Below, one piece after another: positions 8,430-17,133 of a stretch of DNA of 45,890 bases (the first letter of the stretch is position 1; each line of letters starts with the position of its first letter). Under the pieces are notes generated by a model. That model was not told where the DNA came from. It was given only the letters and a program-made list of their open reading frames with translations, and made no database searches. The stretch is from Frankia sp. R82 (GTDB lineage Bacteria > Actinomycetota > Actinomycetes > Frankiales > Frankiaceae), in assembly GCF_023716925.1 (NCBI RefSeq), contig NZ_JAMQQG010000011.1:1-45890 (forward strand). The letters are read 5' to 3'. Both the position numbers and the translations under genes were made by a program.

Positions 8430-10499
8430 TCAGGCCCACCCGGCGGTCTGCGATCCGCCGGAACGACGTCGACGCTGTCCCGTATCCCGGTAGAGCTCGC
8501 CGACCTCACCGGGCGGCCCGTCCACGCCGCCCTGGCTGTCCGCGCTCCGTCGATCGTCCGCGCCCCGTCGATCGACCACACCGCCCGGGTCGTCCGCGCC
8601 GCGTTCGGAGACGTATCCGCGGGCGTGGTCATCGGGCGAGTAGTTCCCCGGTGGGCCACCCGCGGTGTACCGCGCGTCCGGCGCGGCGAACCGTTGACCC
8701 GGCTCGGGGTATCGCGGCTCCGGATCGCCGTATCGCTGCCCCGGCTCGGTGTACCTGGGGTCCGGTCCGGCGGACCGCGGGCTTCGCTCGGCGTGCCGCT
8801 GGTCCGGGTAAGGGAGGTAGCCGCCCGTGTTGTCACCTTCGATGTAGCCGTCCGGGCCAGGCCGGTAACTCTCGGGAGCCGCACCGAAGCCGGCATCCCA
8901 CGCCGACGGGTACCCGCCCGTGGGCGGGGTGCTATACCCGCCCGTGGGCGGGTTGTCGTAGCTGCCGCTGGGCGGGCCGCCGTACCCGCCGCCGGGTGAA
9001 GCGCCGTACCCGCCGCCGGGCGAGGCGCCGTATCCGCCGGTGGACGGATCGCCGTACCCGCCCGTGCCCGGGGTCCCGTACCCGCCCGTTGGATAGCCGC
9101 CCGTGGTCGGGTCGTAGGCCTGCGGGTCGGTGGGGTGGCCTACAGGCTCGGGCCACGAGCCCGCAGGCGCCCCGCGGTAGCCGGCGGGCTCGGCGCCGTA
9201 GGACTCGGCGGCACGGCCGTACCCGTCGCCTGGACGGCGGTCATACCCGTCCGCCTCCCGGGCGCCACCACGATCGCCGTAGCCACCGTCGGTGCCGCGA
9301 TCTGCACGGCCGTCGTCGGTGCCGTGATCGCCGTAACCCGCCTCGGTGGGACGGGTGCCGGGGCCACGGCCGTCCCGGACGACGGCGCGTCGGCCCGGCC
9401 TTTCGGCCCTGCGGACCCCTCCGGTGGACGGATTCGGGACGTGTCCGGGCGGGTTCGGCCCGTAGTCGGCGGCGGCGTTGCTGTAGGCGTCGTCGGCGGG
9501 AGCGTATTCGTGTTCGTCCGTCGAGGGGCCCGGGATCAGACCGCGCTGGGCCGCGTCGAGGTGTTTCATCCGGTCAAGCACCTCGTCGGCGGTGGGCCGC
9601 TGCAGCGAGTCGACGAGCCGGCCGTCCGCGAGGAAGATCACCTCGTCGGAGTAGGAGGCGGCGGTCGCATCGTGGGTGACCATCACGATGGTCTGGCCGA
9701 GCTCGGTCACCGAGTCACGCAGAAACCCCAGCACCTCGGCGCCGGAGCGGGAGTCGAGGTTACCGGTCGGCTCGTCGGCGAAGATGATCTCGGGCTTGGT
9801 GACGAGGGCCCGGGCACAGGCGACCCGTTGCTGCTGGCCGCCGGACAGCTCGGTCGGACGGTGCGCCAGCCGCGGGGCGAGCCCCACCGCATCGACCACC
9901 GTGCGCATCCACTCCCGGTCGGGGGATCGACCGGCGATGCTCAGCGGCAGGGTGATGTTCTCCTGCGCGGTCAGCGTCGGCAGCAGGTTGAACTGCTGGA
10001 AGATGAACCCGATCCGGTCCCGCCGCAGCCGGGTGAGCTCCTTGTCGGACAGCCGGGACAGATCGACATCGCCGATGAACACCCGGCCGCGGGTGATCGT
10101 GTCCAGCCCGGCCAGGCAGTGCATCAGCGTGGACTTACCCGACCCGGACGGACCCATGATCGCGGTGAACCGGCCACGCGGGAAGCCGATGTCGATGCCC
10201 CGCAGCGCGGTGACGATCGTGTCCCCGGAGCCGTAGACCTTGGTCAGCTGGCTGGCGCGGGCCGCCGCGACCGGTGTTCCACCCGTCTCGGTGGGGCGCT
10301 GCTGGCCGCCGCCGGCGGGACCACCACCCCGAGGGCCGCCGCCGCGAGAATCGCTGACGCCTCGAGAGCCACCGCCGTCACGGGGGCCGTCCGCGGGAGC
10401 GGCGCCCTCATCTCCGCCGCGGCGGCGCCCGGCTGTGGAGCCATGGCTCGTTCCCGTGTCCCGCCTCCCGCCGGGGGATGCTCCGGTGCGTCGGGCCAT
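8430..10499 (-). CDS. MacB/LolD-type ABC transporter ATPase with ~360-residue disordered tail
   Basis: 689 residues from ATG 10497-10499, preceded by GGAGGA with a 7-nt spacer. Residues 1-75 are a Gly/Arg-rich disordered leader. Residues about 80-310 form a complete ABC domain: Walker A GPSGSGKS (116-123), Q-loop in FIFQQFNLL, signature LSGGQQQR, Walker B IIFADEPTGNLD and the H-loop in VTHD. The family normally ends near here (220-260 residues total). In this protein a further 360 or so residues follow, rich in Gly, Tyr, Pro, Asp and Arg, with TGGY-, SPGGGYG- and PEPGQR-type short repeats. It is the partner of the downstream FtsX-type permease. The tail is predicted disordered and cytoplasmic and could drive clustering or be a phosphorylation target; that is inference. 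No frameshift separates the tail from the ATPase. Confidence 0.9.
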   Translation of the reverse strand: MARRTGASPGGRRDTGTSHGSTAGRRRGGDEGAAPADGPRDGGGSRGVSDSRGGGPRGGGPAGGGQQRPTETGGTPVAAARASQLTKVYGSGDTIVTALRGIDIGFPRGRFTAIMGPSGSGKSTLMHCLAGLDTITRGRVFIGDVDLSRLSDKELTRLRRDRIGFIFQQFNLLPTLTAQENITLPLSIAGRSPDREWMRTVVDAVGLAPRLAHRPTELSGGQQQRVACARALVTKPEIIFADEPTGNLDSRSGAEVLGFLRDSVTELGQTIVMVTHDATAASYSDEVIFLADGRLVDSLQRPTADEVLDRMKHLDAAQRGLIPGPSTDEHEYAPADDAYSNAAADYGPNPPGHVPNPSTGGVRRAERPGRRAVVRDGRGPGTRPTEAGYGDHGTDDGRADRGTDGGYGDRGGAREADGYDRRPGDGYGRAAESYGAEPAGYRGAPAGSWPEPVGHPTDPQAYDPTTGGYPTGGYGTPGTGGYGDPSTGGYGASPGGGYGASPGGGYGGPPSGSYDNPPTGGYSTPPTGGYPSAWDAGFGAAPESYRPGPDGYIEGDNTGGYLPYPDQRHAERSPRSAGPDPRYTEPGQRYGDPEPRYPEPGQRFAAPDARYTAGGPPGNYSPDDHARGYVSERGADDPGGVVDRRGADDRRSADSQGGVDGPPGEVGELYRDTGQRRRRSGGSQTAGWA

Positions 10500-10860
10500 C
10501 GTAGGGTCCTCCTCGCGCGTCGCCGCCTGTGCGGGACGGAGTTCACCGCGGCCACCGCGGCCGGGGAGCATGCCATCGTCCTATGTACGTCGTTGACCCT
10601 CGGATGGCCGCAGCGAGATCTTCCCGGCGGGCCCGGCCCGTCCGGGTGCGGCGGGCAACCGGGTAGTCATCGCCCGACCTCCAACGAACCAGCGGCGATC
10701 AACGTCTCCGGCGATCACCATCTCCGACGGTCACCGTACCGTCGCCGTCCGGTCTGCCTTCCAGCGTCCTGCGTGCTCGCCGCGCCACGACCGGCTGACC
10801 GCACATACCCGGCGGTGCGACCGAGACCGGTCACCACCGCGTGGGCGACACCTGCCCGGA
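10500..10860. other. Intergenic region, no gene recognised
   Basis: 361 bp between two minus-strand genes; it should carry the promoter of the ABC exporter operon. Bases 10726-10743 hold the inverted pair GACGGT / ACCGTC with a 6-nt spacer, a possible operator. No RNA gene or plausible small protein was seen. Confidence 0.45.
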
Positions 10861-11745
10861 TCACCCCTCGGCCTCGCAGACCGGCGGGGCGCCGTCGTCG
10901 AGACCGGCCGCGGCCTGCGGCGACGGCAGCGGCGGCGGGGTGCCACCGAACGCCGGACACCGCGACTGGTGATCGCACCAGGAGCACAGCCGACTGGGCG
11001 TGGCCCGCCAGTCGCCCGTGCGGTGGGCCCGCTCGATCGCCGCCCACAACGCCGTGATCCGCCGTTCGGTGGAGCGCAGATCGGCCTCGTCCGGCGAGGC
11101 GCGCAGCCAGGTGCGGTCACCCAGGTAGTACAGGCGCAGCTCGCGGGGGATCACCCCGCGCACCCGCCACAGCAGCAGCGCGTAGAAGCGCATCTGGAAC
11201 ATCGCCGACGCCTCGAACGCCGGGCCCGGGGAGCGGCCCGTCTTGTAGTCGACCACGCGCAGCGCCACGCCCTGCGCCGTGGTCGCCGCATCAAGCCGGT
11301 CGACATACCCGCGCAGCCGCAGACCCGACTCCAGCACATGCTCGACGTACAGCTCCCGGGCGGCGGGGGCGAGCCGGGTGGGATCCTCCAGCGCGAAGTA
11401 GCCGTCGAGCAGATCGCGCGCCGAATCCAGCCAGGTGGCCAGCGCCTCGGCACCGTCGAACAGCTCCTCGACCGCCGGCTCCCGGGCCCGTAGCTGCACA
11501 TAGGCCGGCTCCACCAGCGCCCGGGCAGCCGACAGCGTGCGCTCCGGCGACGGGAGATCGAAAAGCCGCTCCAGCACCGTGTGCACGAGCGTTCCCCGGC
11601 TCGCCGCGGCACTCGGCGGCTCGGGCAGCCGGTCGACGACCCGGAACCGGTACCGCAACGGACAGCTGACGAAATCCGCCGCCCGCGACGGCGACAGCGA
11701 CCCGATCAGCGGCCGGGAGCCGGATGGTGGGGTAGTCGTGGTCAC
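10861..11745 (-). CDS. RecB-family PD-(D/E)XK exonuclease with Fe-S cysteines
   Basis: 294 residues from GTG 11743-11745. The motifs of the RecB/Cas4-like nuclease fold are in order: SRAADFVSCPLRYRF (residues 20-34), GTLVHTVLERLF with His55, GYVDRLD near 146-152 for the first metal ligand, VVDYKTG at 164-170 with Asp and Lys of the PD-(D/E)XK core, and QMRFYALLLW (QxxxY helix) near 184-193. Cys28 and the C-terminal cluster Cys254, Cys257 and Cys263 fit a 4Fe-4S pin as in AddB and Cas4. It is a single-domain nuclease with no helicase. This gene next to M50, TrmI and the proteasome ATPase is a conserved actinobacterial arrangement; its repair pathway is not established here. It is divergent from the M50 gene, with 125 bp between. 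Confidence 0.88.
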   Translation of the reverse strand: MTTTTPPSGSRPLIGSLSPSRAADFVSCPLRYRFRVVDRLPEPPSAAASRGTLVHTVLERLFDLPSPERTLSAARALVEPAYVQLRAREPAVEELFDGAEALATWLDSARDLLDGYFALEDPTRLAPAARELYVEHVLESGLRLRGYVDRLDAATTAQGVALRVVDYKTGRSPGPAFEASAMFQMRFYALLLWRVRGVIPRELRLYYLGDRTWLRASPDEADLRSTERRITALWAAIERAHRTGDWRATPSRLCSWCDHQSRCPAFGGTPPPLPSPQAAAGLDDGAPPVCEAEG

Positions 11746-11870
11746 GCCCCGACCCTAGATCCCGCCACCGACAGTTTGACGCGCCGCCTCCCGCTTCTCC
11801 CGCCCCCGCTGGTCACGAGCGTGCACAGGCCCGGCAGACGGGGCCGGATCCACTCCGTAGCATCGGATCC

Positions 11871-13085
11871 ATGACGGACCAGCGCTCCCACGTCGGCTCG
11901 GATGCCCACGGCGGCCCGGGTGACGCCGGGCAGCCACCCGGGCAGCGCCCCGGGCATCCGGGGGGTGAGCGCCCGGCCGGTATGACACTGGGGCGCATCC
12001 GCGGCGTCCCGATCTTCGTCTCACCGTTCGCGCTGGTCTTCGCGGTGCTGGTCGCGTACCTGATGTCCGGCTCGATCCACGACCGGCTGCCGGCCGCGTC
12101 CGACAGCCAGGTGCTGGTGCTCTCCGCGGCGATCTCGGTCGGCTTCCTGGCGTCCCTGCTCGCCCACGAGCTCGGGCACGCCCTGGTCGCCCTGCGTCTG
12201 GGACACACCGTGCGCTCGGTGACGCTGCACGGCTTCGCCGGATTCACCGAGTACGAGCCCGAGCCGCGCGGCGCCGGGCGGATGTTCCTGATCACCTTCA
12301 GTGGCCCGGCGGCCAACGGGATCCTCGCCGGAGCCTGCTACCTGGGCCTGCTCGCCGTCTCCGGCGACTCCCACCTCGGCGTCGTGCTGCGCGACCTGGG
12401 CCTGGTCAACCTCACGCTGTTCGTGTTCAACCTCGCCCCCGGCCTGCCCCTGGACGGCGGGCGCATCGTCATGGCGGCCGTGTGGGCGGCCACCGGCGAT
12501 CAGCTGCGCGGGCTGCGCGCCGGCGCGTACGGCGGGTTCGTCGTCGCCGCGGGGCTGGTCGTGTGGGGATCGATGCTGGGCGGCAGGGGCATCGGCCTGT
12601 TCTACACGTATGCTCTGGCGGGCTTCCTGGCGTTCGCGGCCTACCAGTCGCTGCGCGCCGCCCAGCTGCGCGGCCGGCTGCCCGGGTTGTCCGCCGGGCG
12701 GCTCGTGCGGCGCACCCTGCCCGTCGAGGGCGCGGTCCCGCTGGCCGAGGCACTGCGTCGCGCCCAGGAGGTCGGCGCCACCGCGGTCGCCGTCATCGGC
12801 CGCGACGGCGCCCCCCTGAAAATCATGAACGGCTCGGCGGTCGATGCGCTGCCCGAGCATCGGAGGCCGTGGATGAGCGTGGACGAGGTGAGCCGGGAGA
12901 TCGGGCCCGGCATGGTGCTCGATGCCGATCTGGAAGGCGAACACCTGCTCGCCGCCGTCCAGCGGGTCCCGGCCTCGGAGTACCTCGTCACCCAGGCCGG
13001 CCGGCCGGTCGGCGTGCTCGCCATGGTCGATCTCGTCGCCCGGCTCGACCCGTCCGCCGCCGCCCGCATGGTGGCCCACCGATGA
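11871..13085 (+). CDS. Site-2 protease family (M50) membrane metalloprotease
   Basis: 404 residues from ATG 11871. An N-terminal Gly/Pro-rich cytoplasmic leader (1-40) is followed by membrane helices; the zinc motif HELGH lies at residues 99-103 inside a helix and the third ligand in NLAPGLPLDGG at 186-196, the S2P hallmark. Further helices extend to about 255. Residues from about 265 to the end look like a degenerate CBS pair (VAVIGRDGAPLKIM and PVGVLAMVDLV). These proteases cut substrates within the membrane, often anti-sigma factors. The stop overlaps the ATG of trmI (ATGA), so the two are translationally coupled. The pairing of M50, TrmI and proteasome genes recurs in actinobacteria; the substrate is not known. 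Confidence 0.9.
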   Translation: MTDQRSHVGSDAHGGPGDAGQPPGQRPGHPGGERPAGMTLGRIRGVPIFVSPFALVFAVLVAYLMSGSIHDRLPAASDSQVLVLSAAISVGFLASLLAHELGHALVALRLGHTVRSVTLHGFAGFTEYEPEPRGAGRMFLITFSGPAANGILAGACYLGLLAVSGDSHLGVVLRDLGLVNLTLFVFNLAPGLPLDGGRIVMAAVWAATGDQLRGLRAGAYGGFVVAAGLVVWGSMLGGRGIGLFYTYALAGFLAFAAYQSLRAAQLRGRLPGLSAGRLVRRTLPVEGAVPLAEALRRAQEVGATAVAVIGRDGAPLKIMNGSAVDALPEHRRPWMSVDEVSREIGPGMVLDADLEGEHLLAAVQRVPASEYLVTQAGRPVGVLAMVDLVARLDPSAAARMVAHR

Positions 13086-14092
13086 GCGTCTCCGCGCCCG
13101 AACCGACCGACCCACTGCCGTCCACGGTGGACGAGGACGACTCGACGCTGCGGCCGGGGCCGACGGGGGCATCGCATCGGCGTGGGCCATTCACCAAGGG
13201 CGACCGGGTCCAGCTCACCGACCCCAAGGGACGCAAGCACACGGTCGTGCTCGAGCCCGGCAAGCAGTTCCACACCCATCGGGGCGCCGTCGAGCACGAC
13301 GCGCTGCTCGGCCGGCCCGAGGGCATCGTCGTCACCAGCACCGGTGGTACCGACTACCTGGCGTTGCGGCCGCTGCTCGTCGACTTCGTGCTGTCCATGC
13401 CCCGGGGGGCCACCGTCGTCTACCCCAAGGACGCCGGTCAGATCGTCACCTACGCGGACGTCTTCCCGGGCGCGCGGGTGCTGGAGGCCGGCGTCGGCTC
13501 GGGGGCGCTGTCCTGTTCCCTGCTGCGCGCCATCGGCGACGACGGACGGCTGGTGTCCTACGAACGGCGGGCCGACTTCGCCGACATCGCCCGGCGCAAC
13601 ATCGAGACGTTCTTCGGCGGCCCCCACCCGGCGCACACCATCCGCGTCGGTGACCTGGCCGAGACGTCCGAGCGCGACATCGACCGGGTCGTGCTCGACA
13701 TGCTCGCGCCCTGGGACGTCGTGGACGCCGCCAGCGCCGCCCTGGTGCCCGGCGGCGTGGTCTGCGCCTACGTGGCGACCACCACGCAGCTCTCGCGCAC
13801 CGTGGAGGCCCTGCGCGGCCACGGCACCTTCGCCGAGCCCGCCGCCTGGGAGACGATGCTGCGCGACTGGCACGTGGAGGGCCTCGCCGTGCGACCCGGG
13901 CACCGCATGGTCGGCCACACCGGCTTCCTGGTGACCGCCCGCCGCCTTGCCGACGGCGTCACCCCGCCGGTGCGCCGCCGCCGCCCCGCCAAGGGCTCGC
14001 TGCCCGACCCGGCGGACGTGGCCGCCACCACGGAACCGCCCGGGCCCGGTCCGCAGGCCGTCCCCGCCGAGCCGCCCGCCCCGCTGCCGTGA
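13082..14092 (+). CDS. trmI: tRNA (adenine-58-N1)-methyltransferase TrmI
   Basis: 336 residues from ATG 13082, overlapping the M50 stop by 4 nt (ATGA); a longer open frame upstream is only a shadow of the M50 gene. The N-terminal beta-rich domain (FTKGDRVQLTDPKGRKH, about residues 35-50) is typical of TrmI. YPKDAGQIVTYADVFPGARV leads into the SAM motif VLEAGVGSGALS at about 136-147, and DRVVLDMLAPWDV is the motif IV equivalent with the conserved Asp. The enzyme forms a tetramer and makes m1A58 in the tRNA T-loop using S-adenosylmethionine. The last 45 residues are Pro/Arg-rich and disordered. In M. tuberculosis the homologue likewise lies upstream of the mpa gene. The stop codon lies inside a strong hairpin. 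Confidence 0.93.
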   Translation: MSVSAPEPTDPLPSTVDEDDSTLRPGPTGASHRRGPFTKGDRVQLTDPKGRKHTVVLEPGKQFHTHRGAVEHDALLGRPEGIVVTSTGGTDYLALRPLLVDFVLSMPRGATVVYPKDAGQIVTYADVFPGARVLEAGVGSGALSCSLLRAIGDDGRLVSYERRADFADIARRNIETFFGGPHPAHTIRVGDLAETSERDIDRVVLDMLAPWDVVDAASAALVPGGVVCAYVATTTQLSRTVEALRGHGTFAEPAAWETMLRDWHVEGLAVRPGHRMVGHTGFLVTARRLADGVTPPVRRRRPAKGSLPDPADVAATTEPPGPGPQAVPAEPPAPLP

Positions 14093-14112
14093 TCGGGTCG
14101 CCGATCACGGCA
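14085..14112 (+). terminator. Hairpin overlapping the trmI stop codon
   Basis: A perfect 12-bp stem (14085-14096 with 14101-14112) with the 4-nt loop GTCG. The trmI TGA (14090-14092) is within the left arm. There is no U-run, as is usual for hairpin terminators in this group. It separates trmI from the convergent ferredoxin gene, so termination or 3'-end protection is likely. Confidence 0.65.
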
Positions 14113-14316
14113 CCCGAGGCCAGGTAGCCGGTGATCCGTCCGCGCGAACCACGGTGCGTGACGGAGATCTCGGTGGCACGCGGGAGACTGGCGCCATAGC
14201 GGTCGCCGTGGGGGCGTTCATGGGCGATTCGCCCCCATGGCGACCCGTGCGGACGGATCATGCTCGGTGGGCTGTTGCTGAGTGTGGCGACGCGCGGGGT
14301 GCGGCGGGTGGCGGGG

Positions 14317-14646
14317 TCAGACCTCCTCGGCGGGGCCGCCGGCCTCCAGGGTGCCGTCGGCGCGTTCGACGTAGATGCACGTCCCGGGGCACTCGTCGGC
14401 GGCGCCCAGGACGGCGTCCACGACGGGCAGGGGGACGGGCACGCGCGCGCCGTCGAGCGTCTGGAGCTCGCCCGTGTCGTCCTTGACGTATGCCAGGCCG
14501 TCGACGTCGAACTCGAACACGCTCGGAGCAAGCTGGACGCACAGGCCGTCACCGGTGCAGGCGTTCTGGTCGACCCGCACGCGCAGGCCTGCCGAAACGC
14601 CCGACTTCGCTGGAGTTGCCACAGGGCTCCGATCTTCTGTCACCAT
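14317..14646 (-). CDS. Small ferredoxin (single Fe-S cluster)
   Basis: 109 residues from ATG 14644-14646 (GTG one codon later is possible). After a 20-residue leader comes [19 protein letters not shown], then [11 protein letters not shown] near residue 90. The pattern CxxDxxC...CP with a fourth Cys in PGTC fits the small actinobacterial 3Fe-4S/4Fe-4S ferredoxins that feed electrons to cytochromes P450 and other redox enzymes. The C-terminal tail is acidic. A ferredoxin is a recurring member of the actinobacterial proteasome neighbourhood, though no mechanistic link is established. It is divergent from mpa, with 119 bp between. Confidence 0.85.
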   Translation of the reverse strand: MVTEDRSPVATPAKSGVSAGLRVRVDQNACTGDGLCVQLAPSVFEFDVDGLAYVKDDTGELQTLDGARVPVPLPVVDAVLGAADECPGTCIYVERADGTLEAGGPAEEV

Positions 14647-14765
14647 GGCACCGTAACCCGCTGTTTACGGCAAAGCCGGGTCGTCCTTGCCCGACCGGCC
14701 TGCCGGCGGCGGTCACAACGGTAGTGTGGGTGCGTCCCGGTCAGCACGGGGGAGGTGGAGGCGCA

Positions 14766-16571
14766 GTGTCCGGTCCCCGTTCGGGCTCTGGCTCCGATGG
14801 GAGCACGGGTCGTCCAGGTGATGCCGAATCACGGCGGTCGGCGTACGAGAAGGAATCACACGAGCTCACGACGCAGGTCGCCTTCCTGGAAGAGGAAGTG
14901 GCCATGCTGCGGCGTAGGTTGTCCGAATCGCCCAGGCAGGTCAGGGTGCTGGAGGAACGGCTCGCGGAGGTCCAGGCGGAGCTGTCGTCTGCTTCAGGGC
15001 AGAACGACAGACTCGTCGCGACTCTGCGCGAGGCGCGCGACCAGATCGTCACCCTGAAAGAGGAGGTCGACAGACTCGCGCAGCCGCCCAGCGGCTACGG
15101 GGTCTTCGTCTCCGGCTACGACGACGGTACCGTCGACGTGTTCACCCAGGGCAGAAAGCTCCGGGTGACAGTGTCGCCGAGTGTCGTCATCGAAGCTCTC
15201 GAGCCTGGCCAGGAGGTCATGCTCAACGAGGCCCTCAACGTGGTCGAGGCGCGCTCGTTCGAGCGGCAGGGCGAGATCGTCCTGCTCAAGGAGGTCCTCG
15301 AGGGCGGTGATCGAGCGCTGGTGCTCGGTCACACCGACGAGGAGCGCGTTGTCATGCTGGCCCAGCCGCTGCTGTCCGGGCCGATCCGCGCGGGCGACTC
15401 GCTGCTCATCGAACCCCGCTCCGGGTACGCCTTCGAGCGCATTCCCAAGTCCGAGGTCGAGGAGCTGGTCCTCGAAGAGGTCCCGGACATCGGTTACGAG
15501 CAGATCGGTGGGCTCAAGAGCCAGATCGAGTCGATCCGGGACTCGGTCGAGCTGCCGTTCCTCTACAAGGATCTCTACAAGGAGCATCAGCTCAGGCCAC
15601 CGAAGGGCGTGCTGTTGTACGGCCCGCCCGGCTGTGGCAAGACGCTGATCGCCAAGGCGGTCGCCAACTCGCTGGCCAAGAAGGTCGAAGCGGCGACCGG
15701 CCAGGGTTCCGGGCGGGCGTTCTTCCTCAACATCAAGGGCCCGGAGCTGCTCAACAAGTTCGTCGGCGAGACCGAGCGGCAGATCCGGCTGGTGTTCCAG
15801 CGGGCGCGCGAGAAGGCGTCCGAGGGGATGCCGGTGATCGTGTTCTTCGATGAGATGGACTCGATCTTCCGGACCCGTGGCTCGGGTGTGTCCTCGGACG
15901 TGGAGAACACGATCGTTCCGCAGCTGCTCAGCGAGATCGACGGCGTCGAGCAGCTCGAGAACGTCATCGTGATCGGCGCGTCCAACCGCGAGGACATGAT
16001 CGACCCGGCGATCCTGCGGCCCGGCCGGCTCGACGTCAAGATCAAGGTGGAGCGCCCCGACGCCGAGGCGGCACGCGACATCTTCGCCAAGTACGTCGTG
16101 ACCAGCCTGCCGTTGTACCCGGACGATCTCGCCGAGTTCGATGGCAACCGTGAGGCCACCGTCGCGGCGATGATCCAACGGGTCGTCGAGCGGATGTACG
16201 CCGAGACGGAGGAGAACCGCTTCCTCGAGGTGACCTACGCCAACGGCGACAAGGAGGTCCTGTACTTCAAGGACTTCAACTCCGGTGCCATGATCGAGAA
16301 CATCGTGGCCCGGGCCAAGAAGATGTCGGTCAAGGAGCACATCGAAGGCGGCAAGAAGGGCCTGCGCATGCAGTACCTGCTCGCCGCCTGTCTGGACGAG
16401 TTCAAGGAGAACGAGGACCTCCCGAACACGACCAACCCGGACGACTGGGCCCGGATCTCCGGCAAGAAGGGTGAGCGGATCGTCTACATCCGCACGCTCG
16501 TCACCGGTACCAAGGGCACTGAGGCCGGCCGCTCCATCGACACGGTCGCCAACACCGGCCAGTACCTCTAG
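14766..16571 (+). CDS. mpa: Proteasome-associated AAA ATPase Mpa/ARC
   Basis: 601 residues from GTG 14766, with GGAGG 4 nt upstream; open frame further upstream overlaps the ferredoxin gene and is discounted. Order of parts: variable leader (1-25), coiled coil for Pup binding (about 28-105), tandem OB domain (about 108-235), AAA module with Walker A GPPGCGKT (286-293), Walker [10 protein letters not shown] (357-365) and sensor region [14 protein letters not shown], and a C-terminus ending GQYL whose penultimate Tyr is the proteasome-docking, gate-opening motif. The hexamer recognises pupylated proteins, unfolds them and threads them into the 20S core. Length and all key residues are normal, so a docking partner is expected although no prcBA genes lie in this window. 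The gene is named mpa in mycobacteria and arc elsewhere. Confidence 0.97.
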   Translation: MSGPRSGSGSDGSTGRPGDAESRRSAYEKESHELTTQVAFLEEEVAMLRRRLSESPRQVRVLEERLAEVQAELSSASGQNDRLVATLREARDQIVTLKEEVDRLAQPPSGYGVFVSGYDDGTVDVFTQGRKLRVTVSPSVVIEALEPGQEVMLNEALNVVEARSFERQGEIVLLKEVLEGGDRALVLGHTDEERVVMLAQPLLSGPIRAGDSLLIEPRSGYAFERIPKSEVEELVLEEVPDIGYEQIGGLKSQIESIRDSVELPFLYKDLYKEHQLRPPKGVLLYGPPGCGKTLIAKAVANSLAKKVEAATGQGSGRAFFLNIKGPELLNKFVGETERQIRLVFQRAREKASEGMPVIVFFDEMDSIFRTRGSGVSSDVENTIVPQLLSEIDGVEQLENVIVIGASNREDMIDPAILRPGRLDVKIKVERPDAEAARDIFAKYVVTSLPLYPDDLAEFDGNREATVAAMIQRVVERMYAETEENRFLEVTYANGDKEVLYFKDFNSGAMIENIVARAKKMSVKEHIEGGKKGLRMQYLLAACLDEFKENEDLPNTTNPDDWARISGKKGERIVYIRTLVTGTKGTEAGRSIDTVANTGQYL

Positions 16572-16638
16572 GACGTCCTGGAAGTACCGGTCACCACGCC
16601 GAGTCCCTTGCCGGGGCCTCGGGGATCAGCACGGCGCG

Positions 16639-16698
16639 GGGCCTGCCCACGGGGCCGTGACCGCCCATCCCGGGTGGTCGCCATCCGTGGGCAGGCCC
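16639..16698 (+). terminator. Large hairpin after mpa
   Basis: A perfect 14-bp inverted repeat (16639-16652 with 16685-16698) encloses 32 nt that can form a second stem (GACCGCCC with GGGTGGTC, one G-U pair). It begins 67 nt after the mpa stop and is followed by TTG rather than a U-run. Most likely a terminator, making dop start from its own promoter. Confidence 0.65.
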
Positions 16699-17133
16699 TT
16701 GCCGTTTCCGAGCTCACCGTCCGCGGCTGCGGCGACGTTATGTCTGTTCAGTCGGATGTCTGTGCGGCTGGACCTCGCGCTGTCTCCTGTACAGGGCTAC
16801 GCGTCCGTTTTGCCCCTACGGAGCAGACGGCGGCCGGCTCGGCCGTGCACCGGCGCCGGACGGCGGCTGCGTGCCGGGCCTGGCCGGGCCGGGCCGGGCC
16901 GACGATCGCTTCGGGTGACTGGTGCACGTGCGGACGTGTCGGATCGGCGTGTTCGGCGTGCACGAAAGTGCGGGGGAGGGCAGGGGGATACGCGGGGCGG
17001 CGCGTGAGCGGATGCGAGCGGACGGTGGCGGAGCTGATCCTGGCGGCGCCGCGGGCAGCGGGGTGGACCGCCCAGAACAAACAAGCGCGACGTCCGGCTA
17101 ACCGATGGGCCGCGCAGGACCTACGCTTGCAGG
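16699..17133. other. dop upstream region, no gene recognised
   Basis: About 435 bp between the mpa hairpin and the dop start. Frames that are open here lack a ribosome site and family resemblance. It must hold the dop promoter; I could not pick a convincing box pair. The bases before the dop GTG contain little Shine-Dalgarno signal (AGG directly adjacent), so dop may be leaderless or weakly initiated. Confidence 0.45.

Noticed and set aside
6452-9679. A very long open frame (about 1,075 codons) on the plus strand opposite the ABC exporter genes
   Set aside because: It is the antisense shadow caused by extreme GC bias at third positions; composition is Arg/Gly/Ala/His-rich with no domain, while the minus strand holds two clear genes.
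12021-13918. Long minus-strand frames opposite the M50 and trmI genes
   Set aside because: Composition is low-complexity and motifs are absent; the plus-strand genes have full family signatures.
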